DNA of 64,000 nucleotides from a virus. Positions 15,667 to 23,683 of this stretch are shown in pieces. Numbering within the stretch: the first letter of the stretch is position 1; the number at the start of each line of letters is the position of its first letter. The stretch lies in IMG/VR virus record IMGVR_UViG_3300030060_008569, positions 1-64,000 of that record, one strand, 5' to 3'. A program made the translations under genes and the position numbers. The notes under the pieces were generated by a model. It did not search any database. It worked only from the letters and a program-made list of their open reading frames with translations, and had not been told where the DNA came from.

Positions 15667-15813
15667 TTAGTCCTCCATTACATCGTTGCAATAATCTTGC
15701 ATTTGCCAAACTGCTGCTAGGATTTTCTCTTTCCTATCGTTTTGGGGTGCAAGAATATCCGAACTGTGTTCTGCCGCCTCTAATACTATTTCCATTGCTT
15801 CTTTGTTAGTCAT
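15667..15813 (-). CDS. hypothetical protein, 48 aa
   Basis: Helical, acidic; ends with GGAGGACTAA directly before the next ATG. Its start lies inside the end of the 121-aa gene. Not recognised. Confidence 0.6.
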   Translation of the reverse strand: MTNKEAMEIVLEAAEHSSDILAPQNDRKEKILAAVWQMQDYCNDVMED

Positions 15814-16171
15814 TCGCTGCCTCCAGTGTTTTCTTTACTTTAGTATATGCTTTGTGAACATCTTCAAAGGTTAGTTCTTCGCTTAATTCACCGCTCAAGC
15901 TGGCTCCAGCTTTATAATCCAAGCCGAACGACGCTCGCATCGTAGTCGCCGCGAGGATGTCATTCCCGCTCCAATCTTTTACGGTTTTACCCTTTCCTCG
16001 GATATGTACCGTGACCCAAGGACTAGGGTGGGCAACTTGTTGTAATCTTACCGTAGCAAATCCCGCTGGGAATTTGTCTGTGGTTGTGCGCTTAATAACA
16101 TCATTAGAATCAATGATACCATCTGCGGCCATTTGTTTTACTCTACTATTTGATTCCCATTTAACTTTCAT
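15806..16171 (-). CDS. hypothetical protein, 121 aa
   Basis: Mixed alpha/beta composition (FATVRLQQVAHPSPWVTVHI). Follows the 58-aa gene by 3 nt and overlaps the 48-aa gene by 8 nt. Not recognised. Confidence 0.7.
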   Translation of the reverse strand: MKVKWESNSRVKQMAADGIIDSNDVIKRTTTDKFPAGFATVRLQQVAHPSPWVTVHIRGKGKTVKDWSGNDILAATTMRASFGLDYKAGASLSGELSEELTFEDVHKAYTKVKKTLEAAND

Positions 16172-16174
16172 AAT

Positions 16175-16351
16175 TTATCCTATTGCTAAACTTAATTCGC
16201 ATTTGTCTTTGAGAAGGTCGGAGCCGTGAAGCTCGCAATCTTCTATTCTCGTTGGAAAGAGTTTCTTGAGTTCTTCAGAGGTCGCAAAGCATTCGTGACC
16301 ATAAGAATCTTCAAACCAAACTCCATTGTCTGTTTCTTCGATTAACTTCAT
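16175..16351 (-). CDS. hypothetical protein, 58 aa, leaderless
   Basis: ATG lies 6 nt after the TATAGT -10 box. Acidic; first gene of the operon down to 15.4 kb. Not recognised. Confidence 0.65.
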   Translation of the reverse strand: MKLIEETDNGVWFEDSYGHECFATSEELKKLFPTRIEDCELHGSDLLKDKCELSLAIG

Positions 16352-16357
16352 GTTCTT

Positions 16358-16386
16358 ACTATACCACCTTTTTTAAGAAATGTCAA
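16358..16386 (-). promoter_or_regulatory. sigma-70 promoter, leaderless, TTTCTTAAAAAA spacer
   Basis: TTGACA (16381-16386), spacer TTTCTTAAAAAAGGTGG, TATAGT (16358-16363). Overlaps the end of the UV endonuclease gene. Confidence 0.85.
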
Positions 16387-17272
16387 GTGCTAAAATTGCA
16401 TCGTCTTTGGACTTGAGTTCGATGTCGTAGTCAACGGGGAAGGACATACCGTAGTCATCTGGCTTGGACACTGGCATATCTGCATGGCTACGGGGATTGG
16501 ACTTGTCTGGATGCGACTCTGAATAATGGAACAGAGGCTTGAAATAACCCGTGCGATGCCAAGTCCGATAACACAACTTGAATGCTGATTCAGCAGTAAG
16601 GCCGTCAGGTAAACATTTGTGATGCAAATTGTCGTAAGTAATTGGAATATTGAAATGCTTTGCAAGTAACTTGGGAGTCCAAATACCCTTGTCCTCGTTC
16701 TCTACAACAAGGCGAGACTGAACTGATTCGTCACACTTGGCAAGGTTAGACATGAAACGTGCAGCAATGTCAGCAGGGTCGCCCTTGGTGTTGTTGACAT
16801 GGATATTGATGGGCGCACGATAGTCGCGGGCCGCACCAAGCATATCCATGAGCCAACCGTGATGATTGAGTTCTTTGATGGTTTTGGCGACATTGTGTTT
16901 GCCCTCGCTTGCAAGAACATTGAACTGGTCAGGATGACAAGAAACGCGAACGCCCTTGCTCTTGATGATGTAAGCGCAATCTGCAAGCGTAGCCATGATG
17001 TCAGCATAGTCGGGGTAATCCTCTAGCTTGAGTTCTGCTACATCGTATGTAAGCAATGGAAACAAATTGGAGCTAACACGATAACCCCAGCCACTAAAAT
17101 AACATTGCTCGATAATCTTACGGGTAACACGCAGGTTATTGAGGGTGCGCTCTGAAACGGTGGCAATAGCCTCTTCGCGAGGTAGCTTGGAAAACCGCGC
17201 CCAAGTCATTGTCTGAAACTTACTACCCTCGGCGGCAAGGGTATTTGAAATACAGCAGAGATTGTACGACAT
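16373..17272 (-). CDS. uvsE: UV damage endonuclease (UvdE/UvsE family), 299 aa
   Basis: A TIM-barrel AP-endonuclease-like enzyme that nicks DNA 5' of UV photoproducts. Family motifs are visible: GYRVSSNLFP near 63-72, SCHPDQFNVLAS near 109-120, INIHVNNTKGD, VVENEDKG, then TYDNLHHK and a His/Glu-containing LFHYSESH, which carry the metal ligands. Normal length for bacterial UvsE. It is expressed alone with a predicted leaderless mRNA. Likely protects phage DNA or the infected cell in sunlit water; the setting is an inference. Confidence 0.93.
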   Translation of the reverse strand: MSYNLCCISNTLAAEGSKFQTMTWARFSKLPREEAIATVSERTLNNLRVTRKIIEQCYFSGWGYRVSSNLFPLLTYDVAELKLEDYPDYADIMATLADCAYIIKSKGVRVSCHPDQFNVLASEGKHNVAKTIKELNHHGWLMDMLGAARDYRAPINIHVNNTKGDPADIAARFMSNLAKCDESVQSRLVVENEDKGIWTPKLLAKHFNIPITYDNLHHKCLPDGLTAESAFKLCYRTWHRTGYFKPLFHYSESHPDKSNPRSHADMPVSKPDDYGMSFPVDYDIELKSKDDAILALDIS

Positions 17273-17278
17273 GAAATA

Positions 17279-17307
17279 ACACTAGCACGTTTTTTAAGAA
17301 ATGTCAA
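17279..17307 (-). promoter_or_regulatory. sigma-70 promoter of uvsE, leaderless
   Basis: TTGACA (17302-17307), spacer TTTCTTAAAAAACGTGC (same as at 13494), TAGTGT (17279-17284), 6 nt to ATG 17272. Confidence 0.8.
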
Positions 17308-17322
17308 GTGCTAATTTAATTC

Positions 17323-17351
17323 TTGACTTATTTTAAAAAATGTAGTAGTAT
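17323..17351 (+). promoter_or_regulatory. sigma-70 promoter of tRNA-Arg
   Basis: TTGACT (17323-17328), 17-nt spacer, TAGTAT (17346-17351), 9 nt before the tRNA. The only plus-strand promoter in the first 39 kb that I could support. Confidence 0.75.
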
Positions 17352-17360
17352 TAATTCTTT

Positions 17361-17437
17361 GGGCGAGTAGCTCAGTTGGATAGAGCAACGGTCTTCTAAA
17401 CCGTGGGTCGCGGGTTCAAGTCCCGCCTTGCCTACCA
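17361..17437 (+). tRNA. tRNA-Arg (anticodon UCU)
   Basis: Complete cloverleaf: acceptor GGGCGAG/CTTGCCT, D-arm with GCTCAGTTGGATAGAGC, anticodon stem ACGGT/ACCGT with loop CTTCTAA (anticodon TCT), T-arm GCGGGTTCAAGTCCCGC, discriminator A and an encoded CCA. It reads AGA, a common codon in AT-rich phages. It is transcribed against its neighbours from its own promoter. Confidence 0.95.
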
Positions 17438-17446
17438 TGACATTTA

Positions 17447-17827
17447 TTAAGCCTCTAATATTTCTTTTATGAAATCTTCCATATTTACTTCTTCATTCTG
17501 GCCATGCTCGTCCTCAGAGAAAAATTCAGAAGGTTGAAAGTCTAACTGTAATTCAGTCTCTTCTGTCAAAATATAAAAAACTAGCCCCTCATCTTGAATT
17601 TCGCTTTCTTTAACTACTTTATTTAAGTTGTCAAAAAAACACTCATGGCAGAGGACAGAGTAAGAGTATTCTACTTCGGTTGAATAAGTATTAAAGTAAA
17701 TAAGTTTATGATTGTCAATTAATTTTTTGTAAGAGCCGTGGGAGTAGGAGAGGTCACAACAATCACATTTAATTTTTGAACGTGGTTTTTTAACATCTGG
17801 ATAGCTAACTTCACCGACAATCATCAA
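17447..17827 (-). CDS. zinc-ribbon-like hypothetical protein, 126 aa
   Basis: A CDCC motif near residues 21-24 and CHEC near 60-63 could form a four-Cys metal site; the C-terminal half is acidic. Start uncertain between two adjacent ATGs. It converges on the tRNA. Function unknown. Confidence 0.65.
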   Translation of the reverse strand: MMIVGEVSYPDVKKPRSKIKCDCCDLSYSHGSYKKLIDNHKLIYFNTYSTEVEYSYSVLCHECFFDNLNKVVKESEIQDEGLVFYILTEETELQLDFQPSEFFSEDEHGQNEEVNMEDFIKEILEA

Positions 17828-17859
17828 AAATACTTACACTCTTATTTGGCCTTTTGGCA

Positions 17860-18033
17860 TTAGTAAATCTTACTATCAAAACTCCAACGTGTATCGTCTT
17901 TATTTGCCTCTTTTTTATCCACTATTTCGTATTTAAGTATAGAATCTTTGCACATTGATTTAAATGTATTATCATCCATATAATAGACATTCTCATCGCC
18001 TCGGCTACCTGTGACTATAACTTTATATAGCAT
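17860..18033 (-). CDS. hypothetical protein, 57 aa
   Basis: Opens with LYKVIVTGSRGDE, suggesting a short beta-alpha unit. AGGA lies just before the ATG; overlaps the previous gene by 11 nt. Not recognised. Confidence 0.55.
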   Translation of the reverse strand: MLYKVIVTGSRGDENVYYMDDNTFKSMCKDSILKYEIVDKKEANKDDTRWSFDSKIY

Positions 18034-18250
18034 CCTGTTTTAATGCTTTATAATTCCTACGCAAAGAACCAAGCACATCTTCTGCTGCTGCTAGGTTTTC
18101 CATTTGTTTTGACATTTCCTCTACCACTTGAGGATGTTCGCCAATACCAACAGAGTCGCTTAAATAAACTTCTAATGTAGCTAATGCTTCAGCACGTTGG
18201 CCTTCGTATTTTTTTTCGAGGGCATCTAATAATAATAATCTTTTACTCAT
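18023..18250 (-). CDS. hypothetical helical protein, 75 aa
   Basis: Mostly amphipathic helix (RLLLLDALEKKYEGQRAEAL). The upstream sequence AGTTTTTTAAGAAAT is shared with the start region of 32578-32931. Not recognised. Confidence 0.65.
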   Translation of the reverse strand: MSKRLLLLDALEKKYEGQRAEALATLEVYLSDSVGIGEHPQVVEEMSKQMENLAAAEDVLGSLRRNYKALKQDAI

Positions 18251-18264
18251 TTCTTAAAAAACTT

Positions 18265-18639
18265 TCAATTATTTTTTGGTTTCGGGGGGGGTTGTTTTTT
18301 TGTATGTTTTAAATCAAAAAGTTCATCGTTAACTTTAATAATCTCATTTTTATAGTAGTTGCTAATTACTTGTATTTGCTGTTCTAGTTGATAGTTAGAT
18401 GTCTGGCTCCCTTCGTACATCGCTTTCCAATGGTCAACAGCCTGTTCTAATAGCGTAATCTTTTGTGCTAGTAACGCATTTAATTCGACGTATCTTACGG
18501 TTCTTTTATTGTGCATTTCAAGAACGCTGTCGATTTCTTTGTCATGCTGATAAAGAAAATAGAATTGGTAACAGTACGCACACATCATAGTGATAGCTGC
18601 GAACAAGAAGAATCTCTCTTGCATTGTATATTTAGTCAT
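18265..18639 (-). CDS. membrane-anchored coiled-coil protein (possible inner spanin)
   Basis: N-terminal membrane segment (about 10-29), then a long coiled coil (38-110) and a Pro/Lys tail (KKQPPPKPKNN). This layout is like phage inner-membrane spanins, but no overlapping outer-spanin lipoprotein gene is seen, so the assignment is tentative. Confidence 0.5.
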   Translation of the reverse strand: MTKYTMQERFFLFAAITMMCAYCYQFYFLYQHDKEIDSVLEMHNKRTVRYVELNALLAQKITLLEQAVDHWKAMYEGSQTSNYQLEQQIQVISNYYKNEIIKVNDELFDLKHTKKQPPPKPKNN

Positions 18640-18913
18640 TTTTATTTTTGAGTTCTTTTTTAAGTTTAATTATTTCTCTTCGCAAATTCTTTTCACACAT
18701 CAATGCCCTGTAATATCGCTTTGCAATATCTTCACTGTAAGGCAAGAAATCTTCTTCAAAGCTCACCATACCGTCGCTCTCAAGAGATTTAATAAACATC
18801 ATACTTTGGTTGTAGTTACCTGTAAAGGCTACCTCGCCATCCACCTCGACACAATAATGTGAGGGTGGGCCGTCATGCTTCCAATACTTCTTCGTGACGC
18901 ATTTATTTGGCAT
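18632..18913 (-). CDS. hypothetical protein, 93 aa
   Basis: N-terminal part resembles a small beta fold (HYCVEVDGEVAFTGNYNQS), then a basic coiled-coil tail (RREIIKLKKELKNK). Overlaps the membrane coiled-coil gene by 8 nt. Not recognised. Confidence 0.65.
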   Translation of the reverse strand: MPNKCVTKKYWKHDGPPSHYCVEVDGEVAFTGNYNQSMMFIKSLESDGMVSFEEDFLPYSEDIAKRYYRALMCEKNLRREIIKLKKELKNKND

Positions 18914-18915
18914 TT

Positions 18916-20028
18916 TTACATTCCTAATCCGTTGAGAAACCTATCGTCAATTCCCATTCCCCACAACTTGCGTTTGTCTACTTTTGATACAGATAACACT
19001 AAAAAGGTATCGTCACTTCGGTGCGCCCATTGCATCTTTTCTAAATCTAAATCATCCATATTTGCTAAACCAGTATTACTTATCTCACTTTTTATTCTAT
19101 TTATTATTGAGCTTCTAAATTGTTTAGCAGTTTGTGCTTTACCCACTGGTACTATCACGCGGGGTACTTTAAGTTGCTCTACATCTTCGTCTGTAAGAAA
19201 AGACTTAAATAAAACTACATATTTGTAAAAATTACCTCCATTTTTTAGAACAAATTCTCCTGAAATTAATTTTCCATCTATTTTATTGTTCTCTGTATTC
19301 CACCTCAGTAAGAGCGTCCTAGATAGATTTACATGGTCTTTTTCCCATTCCCACCAAAAATAATGTTCATTATGAACGGAGTCTTCTGACAAATCCTCGC
19401 AAACAAGACTGTTGTATTCACATATAAGCTGCTGCGCCTCATACTCTAATTCGTCGTGTCGTTCGGGGTCTTCATGTAGAATTTGCGTGGAACACCATTC
19501 ATCCTCCCCTTTTAAATCTATATTAGAGTATCGTGATTCAACATAGCCCTCAATGATGTCATACCATTCAGGAGAGCCTTCTCCCCCACCTACAAAGCAA
19601 GTTGCATTAATGCCCATGTTTTCTAGCTCTTCGATTCTTTTGTGCTGGGCGTTTATATAATCTGAAGATTTAGGGTTAAAATAAGCTGGTATTGCTTTAC
19701 CGTCATTGCGTTTAAACTCGTATGTAGCTGTTTGGCATTTTTCACATACCGGATTCACAACGTCTTCGCATACTGCATTACAGTAAACGCAATGAAGTTT
19801 ATGCTCAAGTACCATTTTAAACTTCATTTTTACTTCCCTCGGCTTTAACCCGCCATGCGTGGGCTGACCGTTAGTCATATTGTGTGAATAAAAGGGGGCG
19901 CGAATCTGCTTATTTTCAGCAGTTTTAAGCGCATGGCTAGTAAAAATCAATGTTAGCTGCTTATTTTCAGCGCGAAAATTGGGCTTGCCGTCATTGATAT
20001 TAAATCTGAGTTTATTTTCTTTCGACAT
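18916..20028 (-). CDS. hypothetical protein with zinc ribbon, 370 aa
   Basis: A CVYC...CEKC motif (residues about 80-97) suggests a zinc ribbon; the rest is acidic with conserved-looking Trp-rich segments. Two copies of AENKQ occur in the first 45 residues, so a later start (MKFKMVLEHKL, about residue 68) is possible. 17-nt overlap with the Myb-like gene upstream. Function unknown. Confidence 0.65.
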   Translation of the reverse strand: MSKENKLRFNINDGKPNFRAENKQLTLIFTSHALKTAENKQIRAPFYSHNMTNGQPTHGGLKPREVKMKFKMVLEHKLHCVYCNAVCEDVVNPVCEKCQTATYEFKRNDGKAIPAYFNPKSSDYINAQHKRIEELENMGINATCFVGGGEGSPEWYDIIEGYVESRYSNIDLKGEDEWCSTQILHEDPERHDELEYEAQQLICEYNSLVCEDLSEDSVHNEHYFWWEWEKDHVNLSRTLLLRWNTENNKIDGKLISGEFVLKNGGNFYKYVVLFKSFLTDEDVEQLKVPRVIVPVGKAQTAKQFRSSIINRIKSEISNTGLANMDDLDLEKMQWAHRSDDTFLVLSVSKVDKRKLWGMGIDDRFLNGLGM

Positions 20029-20527
20029 TGGATTTTTCTTTCAGGTATTTTTTTCTACTAATACCCAAACCTTTAAGAACTTTAGCTCTAATCTGGTCGG
20101 ACGTTTTATTTGGCACAAATCGTTTCGCAATTTCTTTTGGACTTAACTTGCCACCATACTCTACCAACAGGTCTAATTCTTCATCAGTCCACATAGACTT
20201 GGTAATTCGCATTCTTCTGAGCTTGTCTTTTATCTGTGGTACAGACCTATTTGGTAAAAAGTCACTTGCAATTTGCTTTGCAGTATGATTTTTATATTTA
20301 GAAGTTAAAATTTTTGTTTCTTCTGGAGTCCAAAACCTCGGATGGGTTAAGGCTTTTTTAATTTTGAGACTGAGGCGGCGATGTTGAACTGCGTATTCTG
20401 TCCTGCCTAATGCTTTAGCTATTTGTTTGTCTGTATTGGTTTTGTAATATTTCTTAATGACATCATCTTCCGATTTTTTCCAATCGTCATTTCTGCCAAA
20501 CTTATTTCTCCATGATTTAGTAGCCAT
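20012..20527 (-). CDS. Myb/SANT-like DNA-binding protein with three repeats
   Basis: Three tandem units of about 50 aa begin with WKKSEDDVI, WTPEETKIL and WTDEELDLL and each ends in a recognition-helix-like segment (IAKALGRTEYAVQHRR, IASDFLPNRSVPQIKDK, IAKRFVPNKTSDQIRAK). These are SANT/Myb-type helix-turn-helix repeats, which occur in many large phages. A regulator of transcription is likely. The -10 box is 8 nt from the ATG. Confidence 0.8.
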   Translation of the reverse strand: MATKSWRNKFGRNDDWKKSEDDVIKKYYKTNTDKQIAKALGRTEYAVQHRRLSLKIKKALTHPRFWTPEETKILTSKYKNHTAKQIASDFLPNRSVPQIKDKLRRMRITKSMWTDEELDLLVEYGGKLSPKEIAKRFVPNKTSDQIRAKVLKGLGISRKKYLKEKSNVERK

Positions 20528-20535
20528 CTACGAAT

Positions 20536-20564
20536 ATATTAGCACATTTTTTATTTAAAGTCAA
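20536..20564 (-). promoter_or_regulatory. sigma-70 promoter, short leader
   Basis: TTGACT (20559-20564), 17-nt spacer ending TGTGC, TAATAT (20536-20541), 8 nt to ATG 20527. Confidence 0.8.
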
Positions 20565-20565
20565 G

Positions 20566-21015
20566 CTATTTCCCCACTTGCATTTTTTGGTAGCGGCGAA
20601 TGATTCTCCGCACGGAATTTCTGCACCATTTCTTGCCCGTCTTGCTGGGAATATTTTTACTGTTTAGCATTTGCTTTATTGCTTCGTAAGTCCAACCTTG
20701 TTCCCGATAGTGAAGTAAACGGGATATTACCTCCTGTTCTTTCTTAACTTTGACTAGCTTTCCTGTGGCTTTGATAAGGCGAAAACCATAAGGTACTGTA
20801 CCTCCGGTCTTAAAGCCATTAGCCTTTTTGAGAGCAAGGGCTTCACGAGTTAACTTACTAATAGTTGTCTCTTTTCTATCGTGAACTTTTGAATGGCAAG
20901 ATGAACATAAAGGGATTGTTCTGGTTCCGCCTAGAACCTGTGGTACAACATGGTGATGTTCTATATTTTTAGTGGAATCACATTCAAAGCATTTTATTTG
21001 CTTTTTATTTTTCAT
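20566..21015 (-). CDS. HNH endonuclease fused to recombinase-type domain, 149 aa
   Basis: Residues 9-46 form an HNH zinc finger (CFECD, EHHHVVPQ, PLCSSCHSKVH). Residues about 72-140 resemble the Recombinase domain of large serine resolvases (VPYGFRLIKATGKL, YEAIKQMLNSKNIPS, KWCRNSVRRIIRR). The catalytic resolvase domain is absent. It is probably a homing-type or DNA-nicking enzyme that borrowed a DNA-binding module. Confidence 0.75.
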   Translation of the reverse strand: MKNKKQIKCFECDSTKNIEHHHVVPQVLGGTRTIPLCSSCHSKVHDRKETTISKLTREALALKKANGFKTGGTVPYGFRLIKATGKLVKVKKEQEVISRLLHYREQGWTYEAIKQMLNSKNIPSKTGKKWCRNSVRRIIRRYQKMQVGK

Positions 21016-21427
21016 TCGTCAACCAACTGCTACTTTGTATCTTGTCTCCAAGACCGTAGACAGACTTAATTCCTATTTTTTTACAAATCTTGTGTTCAGG
21101 CGTGTCGTCGCCGTTCGTTCTGTCTCCTCCATTACAGAAGAATAACTCATAATCATCTGATGAAGCCTTTTTAAGTTTTTGTAAAGTCTTACAAACCGTT
21201 TGGTCTTTATCAATACAGGTAACAACTACATCAACTACGCGCAAACTTTTAACTATCTTTTTTCTTTCATCGAAAGGCATAAAGGGCTTACCCTTTTTAT
21301 TTGTTAAAAATTCATCAGTATTTAAAATTACCCAAAGCTCATCTGAAATTTCTCTGGCTCTTTCAAAAAGTTCTATGTGACCAACGTGTATGGGGTCAAA
21401 GCCGCCGCTTACAATGCTTATTTTCAT
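21005..21427 (-). CDS. cytidylyltransferase-like (RfaE/TagD type), 140 aa
   Basis: Start at ATG 21427. HxGH motif (FDPIHVGHIELFERA, near 10-24), then a nucleotidyltransferase Rossmann-type fold. Such enzymes transfer a nucleotide to a sugar phosphate or polyol phosphate. The neighbouring glycosyltransferases suggest a role in sugar activation. The ISSTK-type motif is not obvious; SSSWL near the end may replace it. Confidence 0.75.
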   Translation of the reverse strand: MKISIVSGGFDPIHVGHIELFERAREISDELWVILNTDEFLTNKKGKPFMPFDERKKIVKSLRVVDVVVTCIDKDQTVCKTLQKLKKASSDDYELFFCNGGDRTNGDDTPEHKICKKIGIKSVYGLGDKIQSSSWLTNEK

Positions 21428-21684
21428 GTAGACCAACTAATATATCCGTATATATTTAATAAAGCAATCCCAAATGATAACATCGCGGGTGGATAAGTTT
21501 TCTTCAAACAGCAATAAGTTCCCATTAAAATATTACCAAAAAACCAAACCGGAAAACAACTAATCATTTGGTTTGCATTGAGATAATAGCCGATGACAAT
21601 GAAAACCATACTGCCCCAGCCAATAAACTCAGAGTAATCTTTGGCTTTCTGGGCTATCTGGGAAACATTTTTTTTCAACTTCAT
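21424..21684 (-). CDS. small integral membrane protein, 86 aa
   Basis: About three membrane segments (residues 22-37, 43-60, 66-84) in an arrangement recalling SemiSWEET/PnuC-like small transporters, but no diagnostic motif. It overlaps the upstream gene by 56 nt, so an internal start is possible. Confidence 0.55.
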   Translation of the reverse strand: MKLKKNVSQIAQKAKDYSEFIGWGSMVFIVIGYYLNANQMISCFPVWFFGNILMGTYCCLKKTYPPAMLSFGIALLNIYGYISWST

Positions 21685-22213
21685 AGCAATATTTTAAGAG
21701 CTTTTTATCTATGTCTAAAAGTTTTCTAACGTAATCTATTTTAAAATTTTTGAGTTTAAAGCAATCTGCTTTTGACAGGTCTGCCGAGCATTGACTACCA
21801 GCCATTACTCCCATATTAAAAACAAATCTTTCTTGTTCCCCAAAGCTATAACCTTCGGGAAATAAATATTTAGCACAAAACATATAAAGATTACGCCGCC
21901 AACGCCACATCTTTTTTGTGCTTCCCATCGTGAAGCCTATGACAAACGCCTCATCTTTTACTCTGAGTCCTCTACCAAGAAGCAAATGAATGCTGTCATG
22001 GTTATAAAGAGAAACATTACCAGCAAATAAACCAATATCATATTTAGGGTTCTCTACAAGTTTTATAATAAGCGGAACATCCTCCGCTTCTAACTTGAAT
22101 CCCCCCATCGAATCCAAACCGTCTTTTAGTGTTAAGCCTGTTGTGCTTAACGGTATGTGCCATTCGTTTATTTGGCGTTCAGTGTTAAGTTTATGGTCAT
22201 AAGGCGTTGCCAT
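21629..22213 (-). CDS. Coq4-like protein, 194 aa
   Basis: A HDSIH motif (H72, D73, H76) followed by E88 (LLGRGLRVKDEAFVIGF) resembles the HDxxHx11E zinc signature of Coq4, which in ubiquinone synthesis acts as a scaffold and decarboxylase. Length is close to bacterial Coq4-like proteins. A link to quinones is only suggestive; it sits among glycosyltransferases. Confidence 0.55.
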   Translation of the reverse strand: MATPYDHKLNTERQINEWHIPLSTTGLTLKDGLDSMGGFKLEAEDVPLIIKLVENPKYDIGLFAGNVSLYNHDSIHLLLGRGLRVKDEAFVIGFTMGSTKKMWRWRRNLYMFCAKYLFPEGYSFGEQERFVFNMGVMAGSQCSADLSKADCFKLKNFKIDYVRKLLDIDKKLLKYCYEVEKKCFPDSPESQRLL

Positions 22214-22919
22214 TTTTAAGTTCCTCTTCTAAAGCCCCTGCATACATCTGCCACCAAATAGATTCTGCGCGTGGATGTGGGTGAGGTGGATAAGAAAATT
22301 CTTTAGGGTATGGTTTCCAAGGTTGCCAATCCATTTGTGTGTAGTGCAGTAAACAAGTTTTTTCTCTATCGTAAGGTTCACAAACAAATTTATTTTTTTG
22401 GTCGCTTGCTATACCTCCATCATTGCAGCACCATTTGTGAGGTAATGGATGCCAATATTTTGAAAGCCTACCTGAGAAATGGCCTATATGCTCTCCATTC
22501 TCATTCTTTTTCATCTCTTCCAAAGAGGGCCAATGGGGTAAACTTTTAAACCTTTCGCATTCGTAAACAATAACATCTGTTCTTTTAGTGTCCAAAGAAG
22601 TCCAAACTTTTCCCTCTGGAATTTCTATATTAAATAAATCCTTCGGGTCTTTAAGAAATATTTGGTCTACGTCTAAATATATGGCGCGACCTTTAAACCC
22701 GTGAACTTCTGGTATTGCAAACCTAAAGTGAGAAAACTTTGTGTACCAATCTTTTTTATTCCAGCCTTGCCAATTCTCAGCACCTCTGGCTGTATCCATC
22801 CACTCTATAACATAAGGAACTGAGCAGTATTTTTTAATGCTATACTCTAATGCTTTTTCCGCTTTGCTATTGGCCCCGCCATCAGTACCAACGTAAATGT
22901 AAACAGTTTCTTCGCTCAT
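22197..22919 (-). CDS. GT8-like glycosyltransferase, 240 aa
   Basis: GT-A fold with DxD (YLDVDQIFLKD, near 79-89), an N-terminal VGTDGG nucleotide-binding strand and late HYTQMDWQPW (typical HxxGxxKPW-like position). Expected to transfer a sugar from a nucleotide-sugar donor. Overlaps the next glycosyltransferase by 4 nt. Confidence 0.8.
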   Translation of the reverse strand: MSEETVYIYVGTDGGANSKAEKALEYSIKKYCSVPYVIEWMDTARGAENWQGWNKKDWYTKFSHFRFAIPEVHGFKGRAIYLDVDQIFLKDPKDLFNIEIPEGKVWTSLDTKRTDVIVYECERFKSLPHWPSLEEMKKNENGEHIGHFSGRLSKYWHPLPHKWCCNDGGIASDQKNKFVCEPYDREKTCLLHYTQMDWQPWKPYPKEFSYPPHPHPRAESIWWQMYAGALEEELKNGNAL

Positions 22920-23683
22920 AGAATATTATTTCTAATATGTATTCCTTTGTCGTGTTCTATATATTCCGAAAGTTCAGAAAAAGGTATTATCTGATTATTT
23001 GTCGCATGACCATTTGAATTTGTATGTTTATTTGCACTTTTACCCTCGGCAAAATCATGAAACCATTCTTCTGGGCAAGCCTCCGCCAACTTAGTCATCA
23101 AATAACCATCATCCCATCTAGTGTGAGTTTTAAAATTGCCAGACAAAAATAAATCCATAAAATAGCCATAGAATTTTTGGGGTTTGAGGCTATTGGTATC
23201 TATCACGATAAAACCAGAATCAATCGCTGGCCTATCACCTCTCATAAATCCTATTGGTTTGCCACCCATAAGGCTACGCAACGTATCATCTCCAAAGGGT
23301 TTTTTTATTCTTATGTCGCTATCTACAAATATTAAATAGCCCCCAAACTGTTCGCCATACTCTTTTATGCAAATCGCATGGTGCGCCATTGCTACTTTTT
23401 TAAACCATCCAAACCAGCGTTTGTTCCAAAATTCCTCTCCTGATACTTTGTCTGCGTCACCTCCGAAAGATTTATGAATTACATCTTTATTGGCTTCAAA
23501 AACTTTTTTTACATTCATCAATGTGGCGGTGTTTATTGAAGAAACCCACTTGTCGCAGTCTTTACTAACAAAGTCAACGTAAGTTACAACGCCAGCAAAA
23601 GGTAGGTTTTTTCTAATGCTTTTTATTAAACCTCTACCTGAAAATTGGTACTGTTTATCATTGAATGTGCTAAATATTGTCAT
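22916..23683 (-). CDS. GT-A glycosyltransferase-like, 255 aa
   Basis: Start at ATG 23683 (ATGA overlap with the gene upstream). DxD motif in LIFVDSDIRIKKPF near 119-132, and a later DDGYLMTKLAEACPEEWF. A likely nucleotide-sugar transferase, operonic with two other transferases. Acceptor unknown. Confidence 0.75.
   Translation of the reverse strand: MTIFSTFNDKQYQFSGRGLIKSIRKNLPFAGVVTYVDFVSKDCDKWVSSINTATLMNVKKVFEANKDVIHKSFGGDADKVSGEEFWNKRWFGWFKKVAMAHHAICIKEYGEQFGGYLIFVDSDIRIKKPFGDDTLRSLMGGKPIGFMRGDRPAIDSGFIVIDTNSLKPQKFYGYFMDLFLSGNFKTHTRWDDGYLMTKLAEACPEEWFHDFAEGKSANKHTNSNGHATNNQIIPFSELSEYIEHDKGIHIRNNIL

Noticed and set aside
17834-17860. 8-codon ORF MPKGQIRV
   Set aside because: Follows the previous stop with ATG overlap but is too short and lacks further evidence.
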